64,000 bases of DNA, from positions 24,512,346 to 24,576,345 of the forward strand of contig NC_052667.1 in the NCBI RefSeq assembly GCF_016802725.1, given 5' to 3'. The translations under genes and the position numbers were made by a program. Origin of the DNA: Solenopsis invicta (taxonomy: Eukaryota > Arthropoda > Insecta > Hymenoptera > Formicidae). The notes beneath the pieces were generated by a model, which saw nothing but the letters and a program-made list of their open reading frames with translations, made no database searches and was not told the origin of the DNA. This document shows, in pieces, positions 47,101 to 58,445 of this stretch. Position 1 is the stretch's first letter, and every line of letters begins with the position of its first letter.

Positions 47101-50100
47101 CAAGTATCGAATTATTGACGACGTTTCCCTATTAGATTTTAGAATTTAATAGTTTTGTATTACGTACTCCCAATGGTTTCTGCATCATCTTCGTAAACAT
47201 TTGTGTTAAGGTTTTTCAAGTATTGTCCATTGGTCTGCATATGATAATCTTTTCTTTCTGCAATAATCTACACACATCCAACATAGTTTTACTTTTCATT
47301 GTTTGTATAAATGCTAACGGCACGAGGGGGTAACCACTAGCTGATGTTGCCTCACATATTACGTGATTTCATCTGATTACAAATGATTTCATATAATTAC
47401 ACAACAGTTATTAGTGATTTATTAGAAATTATTAGATTTCTTGTGATTAGAAACAATTTTATTTGATTAAAAACACCATTATCATTTGTTTATTAATAAT
47501 TTTATTCTAACAAATTTAAATTGTGGGGTATCCACTCACAAAATTATATGCCTAACTGCTGACTTGAAGATTTTATTGGAATAAATTATGATTGATAAAA
47601 GATTTTTCTAAAAAAATAGTTTATGAAGATTGTTATGAAAATCAAAAACTTGTACTAATTTCATCTAATTTTATAATTATCGTGCATCATTTTATTGTTT
47701 TTATGATAATTACACGTGATTTTCAATAATCACACAAAAATCCAAAATTACTTCTGCTGATATGTTTATAATTTTTGCTAATTTCTAGTAATTTTATATG
47801 ATTTCATTATGATTTTCGGTGATTTCATCTGACTTCATGATTGCATTTGATTGCAAAATAATTACATGAGAATTTCATAATGATTTTATAATGATTTTGG
47901 AGGCACTGTCCCACAATTACTTTCAGTGGTTACGCCCTTGTGAGGACGTATTTGTTAACGTTTACGAATTGCTTTTTAATTTTTTTGTATAAAAATTACA
48001 AGATTTTTGCTTTCTTTATTTTTTGTTTATATATAATTTTATGCAATTTAGAATATTTATAGAATTCTTAAACAAGATGAAATTTTTACGTACTTTCTCA
48101 GTAAATGTGTGCAATGTGTTCAAAACTTTTGCTTGCTCTCTACCTGCTGGTAACAATGAGAAAATCCAATCGCTCGACAGCCACTGCCTCATTAACCTAA
48201 ATTATTAAATTATAAAATGTTATGCATATAATTACAGAATGTACATAATTATAGAATGTTATTTATATAAATTTAAAATGTTAGTGTTACTTTGTAAAAG
48301 AATTTGATTATTATACAATTACCTATTATTTCTTAAGTAATAGAAAAAAGGAAACCATAATGTTATAAGAAATTTAATGAAAAAATTGAAGAAAATTTAT
48401 AAGACCTCTAACTTTTGACTAATTTTAAGCTAAAGATTTTTATCTGAAAGATAATAATGAAAGGTGTCTTTAGATTCAATAATGAAAATAATGAAAGTAA
48501 TGATAAATAATGAAAGGTGCCTTTAGATTCAATAAATTTTCTGGTACTTTATTTGTTAACTCGTAATAACTTGTTGAAGTTAGTAATTTGTGTTTGAGCA
48601 AAATACAATATTGTTATAATTTATAATAGCAAATATTACTTTAAAAATTATAATTTTATAAAGAAATTATTTCGATTTGTCTAAATATTGTTTTATAATA
48701 ATGTTTTTAATAATAAAATAATTATTTTGTTTAAATTTTGTTATACTATTTTAGCGTTGAACATATTAAAATTTGCAAGTTGTTAAGGCCTTCATATTAA
48801 AATGAGCAACGAACCAGAGTGCTAATTGTCGACTGGATGTTATACATTAAATACTAACTATTTATTTTCGTTAACATAATATTTTATTTAGTAATTTAAT
48901 AGTTAATTTATTTAGTGAAGTAATATATCAACAATATATCAGAGTAATAGTTTTGACTTTGGACTTATAATCAATTAGATTTACATGTAAAATTTCGGAA
49001 CGTCGTAATATTGTAAGTAGTAAGATTCTTGTATGTATATATTAAGATGACATATAGATTATATTACATATATTATAAATTACCTATAAAGAGCCAATTC
49101 GCCCATTCGGTGAACCGCTTTTCGATACCGTTGCTTAAATAAACTTTTTCCTTGCAGAGAAGTGCCCATGGCAGTTTCTAAAAAAAAAAAATTATGACAA
49201 TGTAATCATATATTTTAAAAAATGAGTAACCTTAGATTATTGTGACGTTATTATAATAAATTTATATCTTTTATTACTCTTCATTTTGTTCAAAATAGAA
49301 GAAGGATATTGAACGGAGACCATTTTTGGTTTAGAACCGACATCTAAGTTGTTTCTTAGAAACGGTTTATCGAATCTCTTAAGAGCAGAAGAAAATAATA
49401 ATTTGACTACCAGGTTTAGAAAAAGATATAAAAAATCGGAATTTATTATTGCTGAAGTAGCCATATGAGGATTTTTTAAGCTATATACTATTAAAATAAA
49501 ATTAATTGAATTAAAATAAAATTTATGTGAATTGTCAAAAAGGTGAATATATCACATCATGAAAACAATGATATTAAGCAGAACAAGAACAATTATAATG
49601 TTCAGCTTGATGTCATTGTTCTTGTGATGTAATAACTAAATTTTATTAATGTTTTTATAAAATAAAAATATGTCTAAAATAACTATTCACACTCATTAGA
49701 GGGACATTGTTACGAGCAATTATATTAGTAATACGCCCGCAAAATTGATATTTTTTCTTCCAACTAATTATATCTAGAAAACAAAAGATTTTAACAAAAT
49801 GAAACAAACTGAAATTTAAAGCTAAGAGTTCATATCTTCACGTGGCGTAAACGGATTTTAGAAAAGCATTTTGCTGTGGGTGATACAACACCATGAAAAT
49901 CATCAAAATTGTAGTTTTCTACTTCTTTGACTTCATTTCTCCTAAAATAATAACGATAGCCAAATTTTGACACTGGATTCATGTTTAGCATGTAAAAATC
50001 TATAAAAATTACGTAGTCTTATTACATCCGCAATAAAATTGTCTATTTTCACATGCTAACATTAATTAAAAAATCCGGGAATTTTTGGACACCTTGTATA

Positions 50101-53100
50101 TTATGTGAACCAAAATCTCATACTCTGTACATTTACTACTTACCTATTTTAAGCACATAAATGGGTAATAAATTTTATTTTAATAGTATAAAGCGCGCGC
50201 TTAACAAACGCTCATATAACTACTTCAGCAATTAATAATAAATCCCACTTTTTTATAATTTTCCCAGGCCCTGGTGAACAAATATTTTTTTTTGCTTTTA
50301 AAGGATTCTATAAACAGTTTTGAATAAATAACTTAACTGTTAATTCTAGACCAAAAATTATTTCTATTTAACATCGTTCTTTTTGGATATAAACAAACAT
50401 AAGTAGAATATAATACCGGATATTGCATTCAGCGTATGTTCGCTAATGAACGGTAGTAAATCTTTTGTAACAGTGCATTCTGCATTCTTCAGAGATCTTG
50501 TCATGTTCTTCCCTTCCTTAATTAAAATCTCAACAAATTGTTGTAATATATTGAAATGGAATGCGGGAGTTAATATTTTTCGCCGCGATTGCCATTTAGA
50601 ACCTAAGATAACAATAAAATAAACCATAATCAAATAATAATGCTGCTAAACATAATGCTTACTTATTTACAGCAACAAATGCGAAATATAATAAAAAAGA
50701 ACTTATGTGGTACGTATTTGGCATTGCAACTTTCCCCTAAATGCTTTTATTTTTATTCATAATTAATTATACACCGAGATAGCGCTTTAAATGTAAAATA
50801 ATCTGTTAAATTAAAATCTATGTTTAAATATTTTACTTGATTATTAATGTAATAAAATTTTGATGGTTAAAACAGTATATATTAATATTGGCGTGATTAC
50901 TTTACCTCCACTGGTAAGAAGACCCGTACCTAACCAAGGATGTAATGGATTATATATTATACTCTTGTCTATGTGCTTTGTACTGCTTAATATCACCTAG
51001 AAAATTATCGAAAGTATATTAATTTAAATACTATTTGTAACTTAATCTTTCTTAATGAAGATACTTCGTTAAACTGTATAATCTAAACGGCTTAAACATT
51101 TTATTACCTTTACAATATCATATTTTCATGAGTTTATTTTTGTAAAACGTTAGTAAATAAGGTATTCCTAAATTTGTATTTTAATAGTGTATGTAAAAAA
51201 TTTAATTTTCTTTGGATTTTATTACCTCCAAATCATCAGGATGACGAATAGATACACTCCTTAGAAATAGGTAGTGATGCACTTTATAAATAGGATAATA
51301 AGTGTCGCCTCTTGTAATTATAAGCTTAAAAAGACCCTCTGAAAAATGCGCGTATCTCAAATACATAAATATTATATTATAAATAAAATAAAATTGTAAT
51401 CATAATAATAACAGAACATAGAGCGACATTAAAACATAAAATTAAAGAACCTTAACAGTCACAGATAGATCTTAGTGTTGACATTTTTTGTGTGATTTTA
51501 TATATTGTACATTTACAAATTTACTAAACGACGCTTGGTTAAATTTTTCAGTCTTGAAACGTAATTTTATGTTGAAGGGGAATAGTAATGTTACAATATT
51601 AAATAGAAAATCAATTTTTATAATAATGATAATAAATATATGCTATATAATAATAATAATAATAATAATATAATAAATATAATGATAATAAATATATGCT
51701 ACTAATGCTACAATAATTATGATAACTTTTTTCTTTTATAAGACTGTAAAGAACTGTAAAGATTGTTTGTTACTAAATATAATACATTTACATAACGAAA
51801 ATAGCGGTCAAAAGCAGTTTTTAGTAGAGCTTTATATTATATAAGAGTAGAGAAATTTTTTTATTTAAGCGATGCCGACTTCAACCGCTACGATGGACCT
51901 AATAGGTCTCTCGTCCAATGAGCATTCTAGTTTCCACACTTTTCAATCAATAGAAAAATTATCAGCATTGAGTCCAAAGGGCGGTTGTTTGTGCTGCTTT
52001 TATAATATATAGCTCCAATTTTTAGTGCTTAATAATTTTTCTAGGAGGATTTCTAAACATTTACAAGATTCCCCAAACAGCGCACCGTATATTAGGATTA
52101 CCTTTTCAAAAAAAAGGTAAAAAAGGTGCCCATACGCGCAAAAAATCTTTGTTTTTTTCAATCAAAATGTTACGTATTTATATTAATATTTTCTTGAACT
52201 GACTCTCTATTAAATAAGAGAAAAATCTCTTATTTAAATCTAAGTGGTATTTACTTAAAATACATATCTTGAAATTGTGTATTCTAATAAAAATGATATG
52301 CGTTTCTTAAAAAAAATGTATGAAACTTCTAAAGTGCCTCTATTATAAAGAGAATATACTTTTTCTACAAAACCCAAGTGGTAGTATTTGTATTCTACCA
52401 AATCTGTTATTTTAACCTAAGTGGTACTTAAAATAAATAAATTAAATTGTAATGTTTTGAATTTGTGTAATCTAATAAAAATGTATTTCCATTGAAAAAT
52501 CTTTCATCAGTTTTAACCCAAGTGGTTGTATTTAATTTCAATAAGTTTTAATGAAATATATAACATTTAATTTAAAAGAATTAATGAGGAAACAGTACAA
52601 AATGAGAAAATTTTATATTGAAATAAAAAATTTTTAATGCACAAAAACATGAGGCTGCTAGTTAGGAAAAGTAATGTAAAAAATTGAATAATTTCTATAC
52701 AAAACCTAATTGCTACTATCTCTCTAATTGTCATTGAAAATCTTCCAACCCAAGTAGTGTTTAATTAAAAAATGCTTTTGACCGATATAGCCATTATTTG
52801 AATGTCTTGATACACTTTTCAGTCACATTAAGATTTAATTGGTATTAAAAGTAACATTTCAGGAATCGAACCAAATCTTCCAAAAAAATTGTATGCGGTT
52901 ATACGTAGTTTTTAGTCTATAGTTTATTTTTAAATACATATATTTTAAATTATTATACATTAAATATATGTTCTAACAATAACATTTAGGGAATAAATAT
53001 ATTATTAAAGAATATTGACAAATTTATGTAATTAATAAATGTATTAAATAGGCATATTGATATGTAATATTGGATGTCATATAATATTGATAGTTGTACG

Positions 53101-53300
53101 TTTTAGAATTAGTTAATTTAATAATAATATATTAAAAATTTTAACGTACCTGATGATTGTAGGCAGTCCAATAAAGTACCAATTATTGGATAACCTGGGC
53201 CTGATATTTTATTGATTAATCGTCCCTTTGGTCCATAATGAAAGTAACAATGAAACACCAAATATGCAACAAGAATAAATAATAATATGGTAGCCAACAT
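44197..53300 (-). CDS. CYP4: Cytochrome P450 family 4, copy 2 (511 aa, 12 exons)
   Basis: Exons (minus): 53150-53300, 51226-51338, 50906-50996, 50417-50602, 49084-49177, 48094-48196, 47168-47267, 46915-47021, 46761-46829, 45416-45584, 44429-44608, 44197-44369. Each exon has exactly the length of its copy-1 counterpart; stop TAA; all frames open. It keeps the N-terminal anchor, EVDTFMFEGHDTT, ExxR (EGLRLYP), FDPDRF and the heme loop FSAGPRNCIG. Differences from copy 1 cluster in exons 1-2 and 6 (for example LMRQWLSSDWIFSLL against YVRPWLLNDWIFSFL), regions that can shape membrane contact and substrate access, and in the tail (KCT against KCM). It should be an ER-bound monooxygenase with a possibly shifted substrate range. 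It lacks the intron-1 and intron-4 insertions of copy 1. Confidence 0.94.
47324..47939. mobile_element. MITE with AGGGGGTAACCACTA ends in CYP4 intron 6 (copy 2)
   Basis: Same element and site as 19,596-20,226. Left end GAGGGGGTAACCACTA; the right end CAGTGGTTACGCCCTTG is slightly decayed. Confidence 0.8.
51645..51710. repeat. (AAT)n-rich microsatellite
   Basis: ATAATAATAATAATAAT followed by related ATGATAATAAATATATGCTA repeats, at the empty site matching the transposon insertion in copy 1. Confidence 0.8.
52215..52760. repeat. Degenerate repeats of AACCYAAGTGGT in copy 2 intron 1
   Basis: The motif (A)ACCYAAGTGGT or close variants occurs at about 52,222, 52,370, 52,418, 52,507 and 52,740, each followed by AT-rich, partly alike sequence. 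Copy 1 has unrelated sequence here. Confidence 0.55.
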
Positions 53301-53625
53301 TTTTGTCGTAATTGTTGTTCCAATCAGGTTCAGTTTTCTTCACACTTGTGTTTCTTCAGTTTTTAGATTGTATGTATTACTAAATATTTCTAATTTATTT
53401 GTGACAAATTTTATTGTTATCCTTGTAAGATGGATAAGATTGTACACCTAAATTTGTTTATTAAGTAATATATATTAAAATATGGTAATTAAATAAACTT
53501 ATAAACACTCTCAATAAATATTTTAGTATCAAATAGAGTTACGTTGTGACAAACTGATGTTTTCTCATTGAGCAATCGCTTGCATATGAAGATGACTATT
53601 CATTTCTTCTTGATTTCTTCTTGCG

Positions 53626-53633
53626 TATTTATA
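53626..53633 (-). promoter_or_regulatory. Probable TATA box of CYP4 copy 2
   Basis: TATAAATA followed by CGC on the minus strand, 326 bases before the start codon and aligned with the one of copy 1. Confidence 0.55.
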
Positions 53634-53649
53634 TACTTATAATCTCTCT

Positions 53650-54829
53650 TGATGAAGATTACTTATCTCTTAACTTTTTATTGGTCAACAAGGCTTAAGT
53701 ATTGAGGAAAAATTTTACATTTGTGATATTTTGTGTTTACATTTGTAATTGCGATTCAAATCAGAAGTTTATTACAAATTTTAATTTTCTTGTGTTAAAT
53801 TCAATAGAGAGAGAGAGCGATTTTGAAAAAAAAAATATTTTATGTACACATGCTGATAATCTATAAATTTTGATTAACTGAGTTTTGAGCTGGGAAAAAT
53901 TTTAATGTTTAAAATAACATAAGAAAATTTTACACTTATAGTATTAAAAGTAATTACTAAGTAAAAAATACATATCTTGAAATAAAAAGTTTTAACAAAT
54001 TCTTAATTATTAAATACAATTGAACGTATTAAATATAATATATAATACATGTAATGCAGTAATATATGTAGTAGTAGTAGCAGAAAGCTTAGCTTTTTTT
54101 GTTCAAAATTTAATCGTTATGTATAACCAAACTAAAGCTTAATTATTGAAATATTCTCTGTTATTGTTAGCTTGATATGCTATCTTGCGAGCAGCAGTGA
54201 TTAAAACTTACCAGTTTTAAAGAGATGGATTCAATGAGGTTAATGATATTTTAGATTTCTTTATCTGTTTTGAAGTGTGTATCAGCAAATGATGTTGCAT
54301 TACTTAAAATAAGTAGTAATCGGAAATTATTATTTAATATTATTTAGTGAATATGCGTGTGGAATAAGTTTCCAGTCAACGCGATTTGTTTAAAATTTTA
54401 AATAGATCGAATAAATCATGGTTAAGTTATCATGACTATCGCTTTGAAAAGTAACGTTTTGAGAAGAATGCGTTTAATGTTTAATTACACTTTTTAATGT
54501 AATTTTGTATCTTATTCTTTAGTAAATACATATTTTCAAAATAGAAATACACTGGGTATTTCGTTTTTTAAACAAACGTTTTACAGGATATTAAAGAATG
54601 TCTTATTTTTCAATTTGTTGGAGTTCTAAACTCACTTGTGAAACTATTAACGCTGTCTACTTTCTGGATCTTTTTTAAAATAACGTCACTTTTTCAGCAT
54701 AACTAACAAAATCTTAGGAAAGAATTCAACGTTTCTATTCTAATTCTTTATTACAAAAATATTTATAAGTGAAATTTTGCTTGTTTGCCAAAAATGACCT
54801 TGATTGTCAACAAAAAGTTAAAAAAAACA

Positions 54830-54881
<52 letters not shown>

Positions 54882-55000
54882 AAGTATGTATATACCCTAT
54901 ATTCTTTTAGGATTGTACATCAATTCTTCAGAGGTATTCCATTCTTATTGTAAAAGCTCCACTTAAAATACATAATAATTTTCAATTGCATCTAAATACA
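53650..55000. other. CYP4 copy 2 upstream flank without a gene
   Basis: AT-rich, with a short GTAGTAGTAGTAGCAG run at about 54,067 and a long (TA)n run at 54,826-54,879. No gene or recognisable element was seen. Confidence 0.6.
54826..54879. repeat. (TA)n microsatellite
   Basis: ATATATGTATATATATAT and onward, nearly pure TA. Confidence 0.95.
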
Positions 55001-55004
55001 AATT

Positions 55005-56189
55005 GAATATGGAACATATAAAATATGTATATCTGTACAAGTATATATTTTATACTATTTGAAAGTATAAAACGGTTTGAAAAACGTAAAAAATGTCATT
55101 AAACTTGACATAATCTTTCCTTGCGTGAAACGTGGTGTGAATAATGTAAGATTATTTTCATCGAACGAAACGAATTCTCATTTCATGAGAACAGCGCACG
55201 TAGAGTTGCAGAGAAAAATGCATCGCATTTTACCTATTTTACGGCGCACACTAATTATTTTTGCAAATCAATTTAATAGTATGCTACAGTCTCTATACAT
55301 TCTGTCTTTTACTTCCTTTGTTACGTACGTTGAATATAAATGTCGCAGATAGAATCAACATCATTTATAGTTCACGTAATAATGATAATAATAATCATTT
55401 TAAAATTAGAATTAATGAGCTTAAGAGCCACGCAGGATGTCAAACGCAAATAAATAAATCACAGCATAAATCCAATGTCAAGCAAACATTTCGACCTTCA
55501 GTGACGGTCTTTCTCAGTACAGATTTACAAGTCGAACAAATAGAGATTGTGCGAAACCGCGATATACATCTTCTTTATACCAATATAATATAATAATCAT
55601 TTTTTTATATTTCTGAGCAAAGGTGATAATGTACGAATTATTATTTGCAATCTTTATTTATAGACTGTAAATTATATTAACACTTTACGTTATAATACAA
55701 TTAAAGACGTGATAGGATTATACACGGTCTTAGCAAGACCTTGACACTAAAATAGTATTCTTTGTAACATACATTTCTGATTTTTTTGCATGTATTTGTA
55801 TTAAATAAAAAAGGCAATCTACTCGTAAGTTCAAGTGTTAATTGTTTTATATTATACGTTACATGATACATATACAACATAATAGAGAACATTCATGGAA
55901 TTACGTAACATAAAAGAGACGTAGTGCCTTATAATAAGAGTCTATTATTAAACAAATTATCATGATTCCACCATTATCGTGAAAATGGTTTGTATCAACA
56001 AAACGTGAATGCAAATGAATGCTTTTCTAAAATACTTTAAAATTTATTTCAGCGACTAGAAAAATGAGTGACAGTAATTATAGAATTTATTTCAAGCACC
56101 GGTTAGAAATATATGTTAGTTTAAGACGTAAAAAAATCAGATTTGTAACTTCATAAAACAAATTCTTATTATTTTTCTTAAAAATGAAA
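55005..56189. other. Repeated block plus unrecognised flank
   Basis: 55,005-55,190 matches 27,416-27,600. Open frames at 55,077-55,352 (91 codons) and 55,261-55,593 (110 codons) on the plus strand have no recognised domain and partly sit in that repeat, so I do not call them genes. Confidence 0.45.
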
Positions 56190-56520
56190 TACGACTATGT
56201 GCAATTTATCTGTTAATGTACGTTTATCCGCCACAAATCAGTATCGGTACGAAACAGGAATTTGCGGCTATCCTTAATTTCAGCAGTCATGATAGATATG
56301 ATAGAAGCGCACGCGCCACAATCATGGCACATCCCTTTTGTGTCTCTGATTTTCGAATAATTTTGAACATAGACAATGAGAAACGTGGCAATCGGAATGT
56401 ATCCTGATACCGTGAATGATTTTACAATCATTAAACTGGTATAAGAGATAAAATTCTAAATATAACACATATCTTGTTATCTCCTATGTCTTTCCAGTTA
56501 AAAATTATATAACCAAATAT
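56190..56520 (-). pseudogene. AO exon-3 fossil (2Fe-2S domain)
   Basis: The minus strand matches AO exon 3 (7,957-8,137) and about 100 bases of the intron beyond its acceptor. It reads VSGYIPIATFLIVYVQNY... against VSGCIPSDTSLNVYIRDY... in the live gene. The first-cluster motif CNEGGCGVC is reduced to CHDCGAC, and later parts are shifted in frame. No neighbouring AO exons were found, so this is a remnant of a second lost AO copy between CYP4 copies 2 and 3. Confidence 0.82.
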
Positions 56521-57145
56521 TATAACAAAAGTAATGAGCAAAGGAACATACAAGCCAAACAAGATGTTTGTGCTAAGTATTGTTTATAATAATAAATATT
56601 AAATACATACAGTAATATAATATATAACTATAAACATAATAAATATTAAAATTTTGTATTGATGATAAAAAATAATTTTAATACTTATTTATTATGTTTT
56701 CCATAAAAATCATAACTTTAAATACGTGTTATTTTTACGAAAAATTCTTATTATGATTTTTCTGTAAAAGTTTGTATAATCTTTACTTAGAATTTATAAG
56801 TTACAACTTGTAATATAATTTAATATTATACATTGTTAATCAGTCATAAAAGTTGAAGCATTTTTGTCCTATATCTTATGGTTAAAATGTCTGAATAAAA
56901 TTGACGTTATATGTTTCTAAATTCAAAACTACTTCTTACATTATTTTACTTATTACGTATTATCGTTTTTTTTTTTTTTGGAAAAGGATTATTTAGAAAA
57001 TTGTCTTTAGGTACTTTTTGGAAAATTAAAAATAAAGCCTCTGCAAAGAAAGTGTAACATTTTTGAAAATTTTGAAAACGTATATTAAATTTATTTTTTT
57101 TAAATTGATTTCTTTAAACCATAATTTTTTCTGTAAGTTAATAAC

Positions 57146-57998
57146 AGGGGCGAGTGGGGTAAGTCGAACCCGTTCAAATTTTAGTTTTTTTTATGGCACA
57201 AATAAAAGCCGATCGAAAAACTAAAGGCACTGTGGGAAAGATAATTTAATTTTCTTCATTTTTGCTTCATTTTGACGAATCTCTCACCTGTGTTGAATTA
57301 TAATGGAAAATGTAAAAACGCTTTTTTCAGTCTGATTTGAAAGCAGTAGTTCTAAATCGGACCACTCCCTGATGCAAATTGAACACTTCTACCTTTATCG
57401 ACTTTTAAATAGAATTTTGATGGACAGATTGAAAGTAAAAGATAAAAATTTTATTTAAAAAAATGGTAACATGTTATACAATTAGACGTTTTCCGGTCAC
57501 GTTATAATATTATATAATTAGGATTAAAATCAATAAAATTCAATTATTCCGAATTTAATACTCTACTAATTTCACGTTTCTGGGAACAGATATGGTCGGC
57601 TGATCATCAGTGCAATATAAACAAATTGCAATTCCGATGTAAAAATCCGATTTGGACACGAGTTCTTTCAAAATTTGGAACAAATTTTACAATAAACCGC
57701 AAAAGTGATCACAACATAATTGATGTTTTTCAATTCTACACTCTTTACTTACTTTAAATTAATTACCTGTCAAAATTGTAGTGTCTTTTAAATAATGCTT
57801 TACAAAGACCTTTTTATATAAAAAATTTTTGTCCGATGACTGAAAATATATATTAGCGTTTATTCTATGAGTATTATGAAAACTGTCAAACTGCTGTCAC
57901 ATGTTTGGTGTCTTATAAGGATTTGTCATTATAAATGGTACGCAAATCTGCTTAATGGTATTCTTTTAAATTAAAGAGGTCTTATTTGGAACACAGCC
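57146..57998. mobile_element. Second copy of the 24,128-type DNA transposon
   Basis: It starts AGGGGCGAGTGGGGTAAGTC and aligns along its length with 24,128-25,050 (shared blocks such as AAGATAATTTAATTTTCTT and AAATCGGACCAC). The right end is more diverged. Confidence 0.7.
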
Positions 57999-58295
57999 AA
58001 ATTTAGTCTATTTTCCACTATATATTCTAAAATATTATGTACTTAATTAAAGATTACTGAATAAGTATTCTAATAAATGTAAATAAACTTAAAACATGTA
58101 ATTAAGCATAATCATTTTTTATTCAGTAGTATTAATACTTCTAGCACTTGCGTCCTTTCTTATTTACTTAGGAAGTGTGAAGTTATAGGATGCCAGAGTT
58201 TGCATACTGAAGACACGTAGTTTTTTTATATATCTTTTAATCAATACATACCCTGAATATATAAAATAATATCGATCCAATACCCTAAAATAATT

Positions 58296-58424
58296 TTCTA
58301 AAAATGTGTATTAAGAGCATTAAAGACCGAATTTTACAATATATTGTATGTCCTTATTGTTATAAGGACATACGATATATTGTAAAATTCGGTCTTTAAT
58401 GTTCCTAATACAACTTTTTAGAAA
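58296..58424. repeat. Near-perfect hairpin 3' of CYP4 copy 3
   Basis: The arms pair over about 60 bases: CATTAAAGACCGAATTTTAC... and its complement, meeting at ATAAGGACATACGAT. The words ATAAGGACATACGAT also occur at 15,692 and 43,495, beside the inverted exon-6 fragments. Confidence 0.85.
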
Positions 58425-58445
58425 GTATTAAATGCCTTTAAATGC

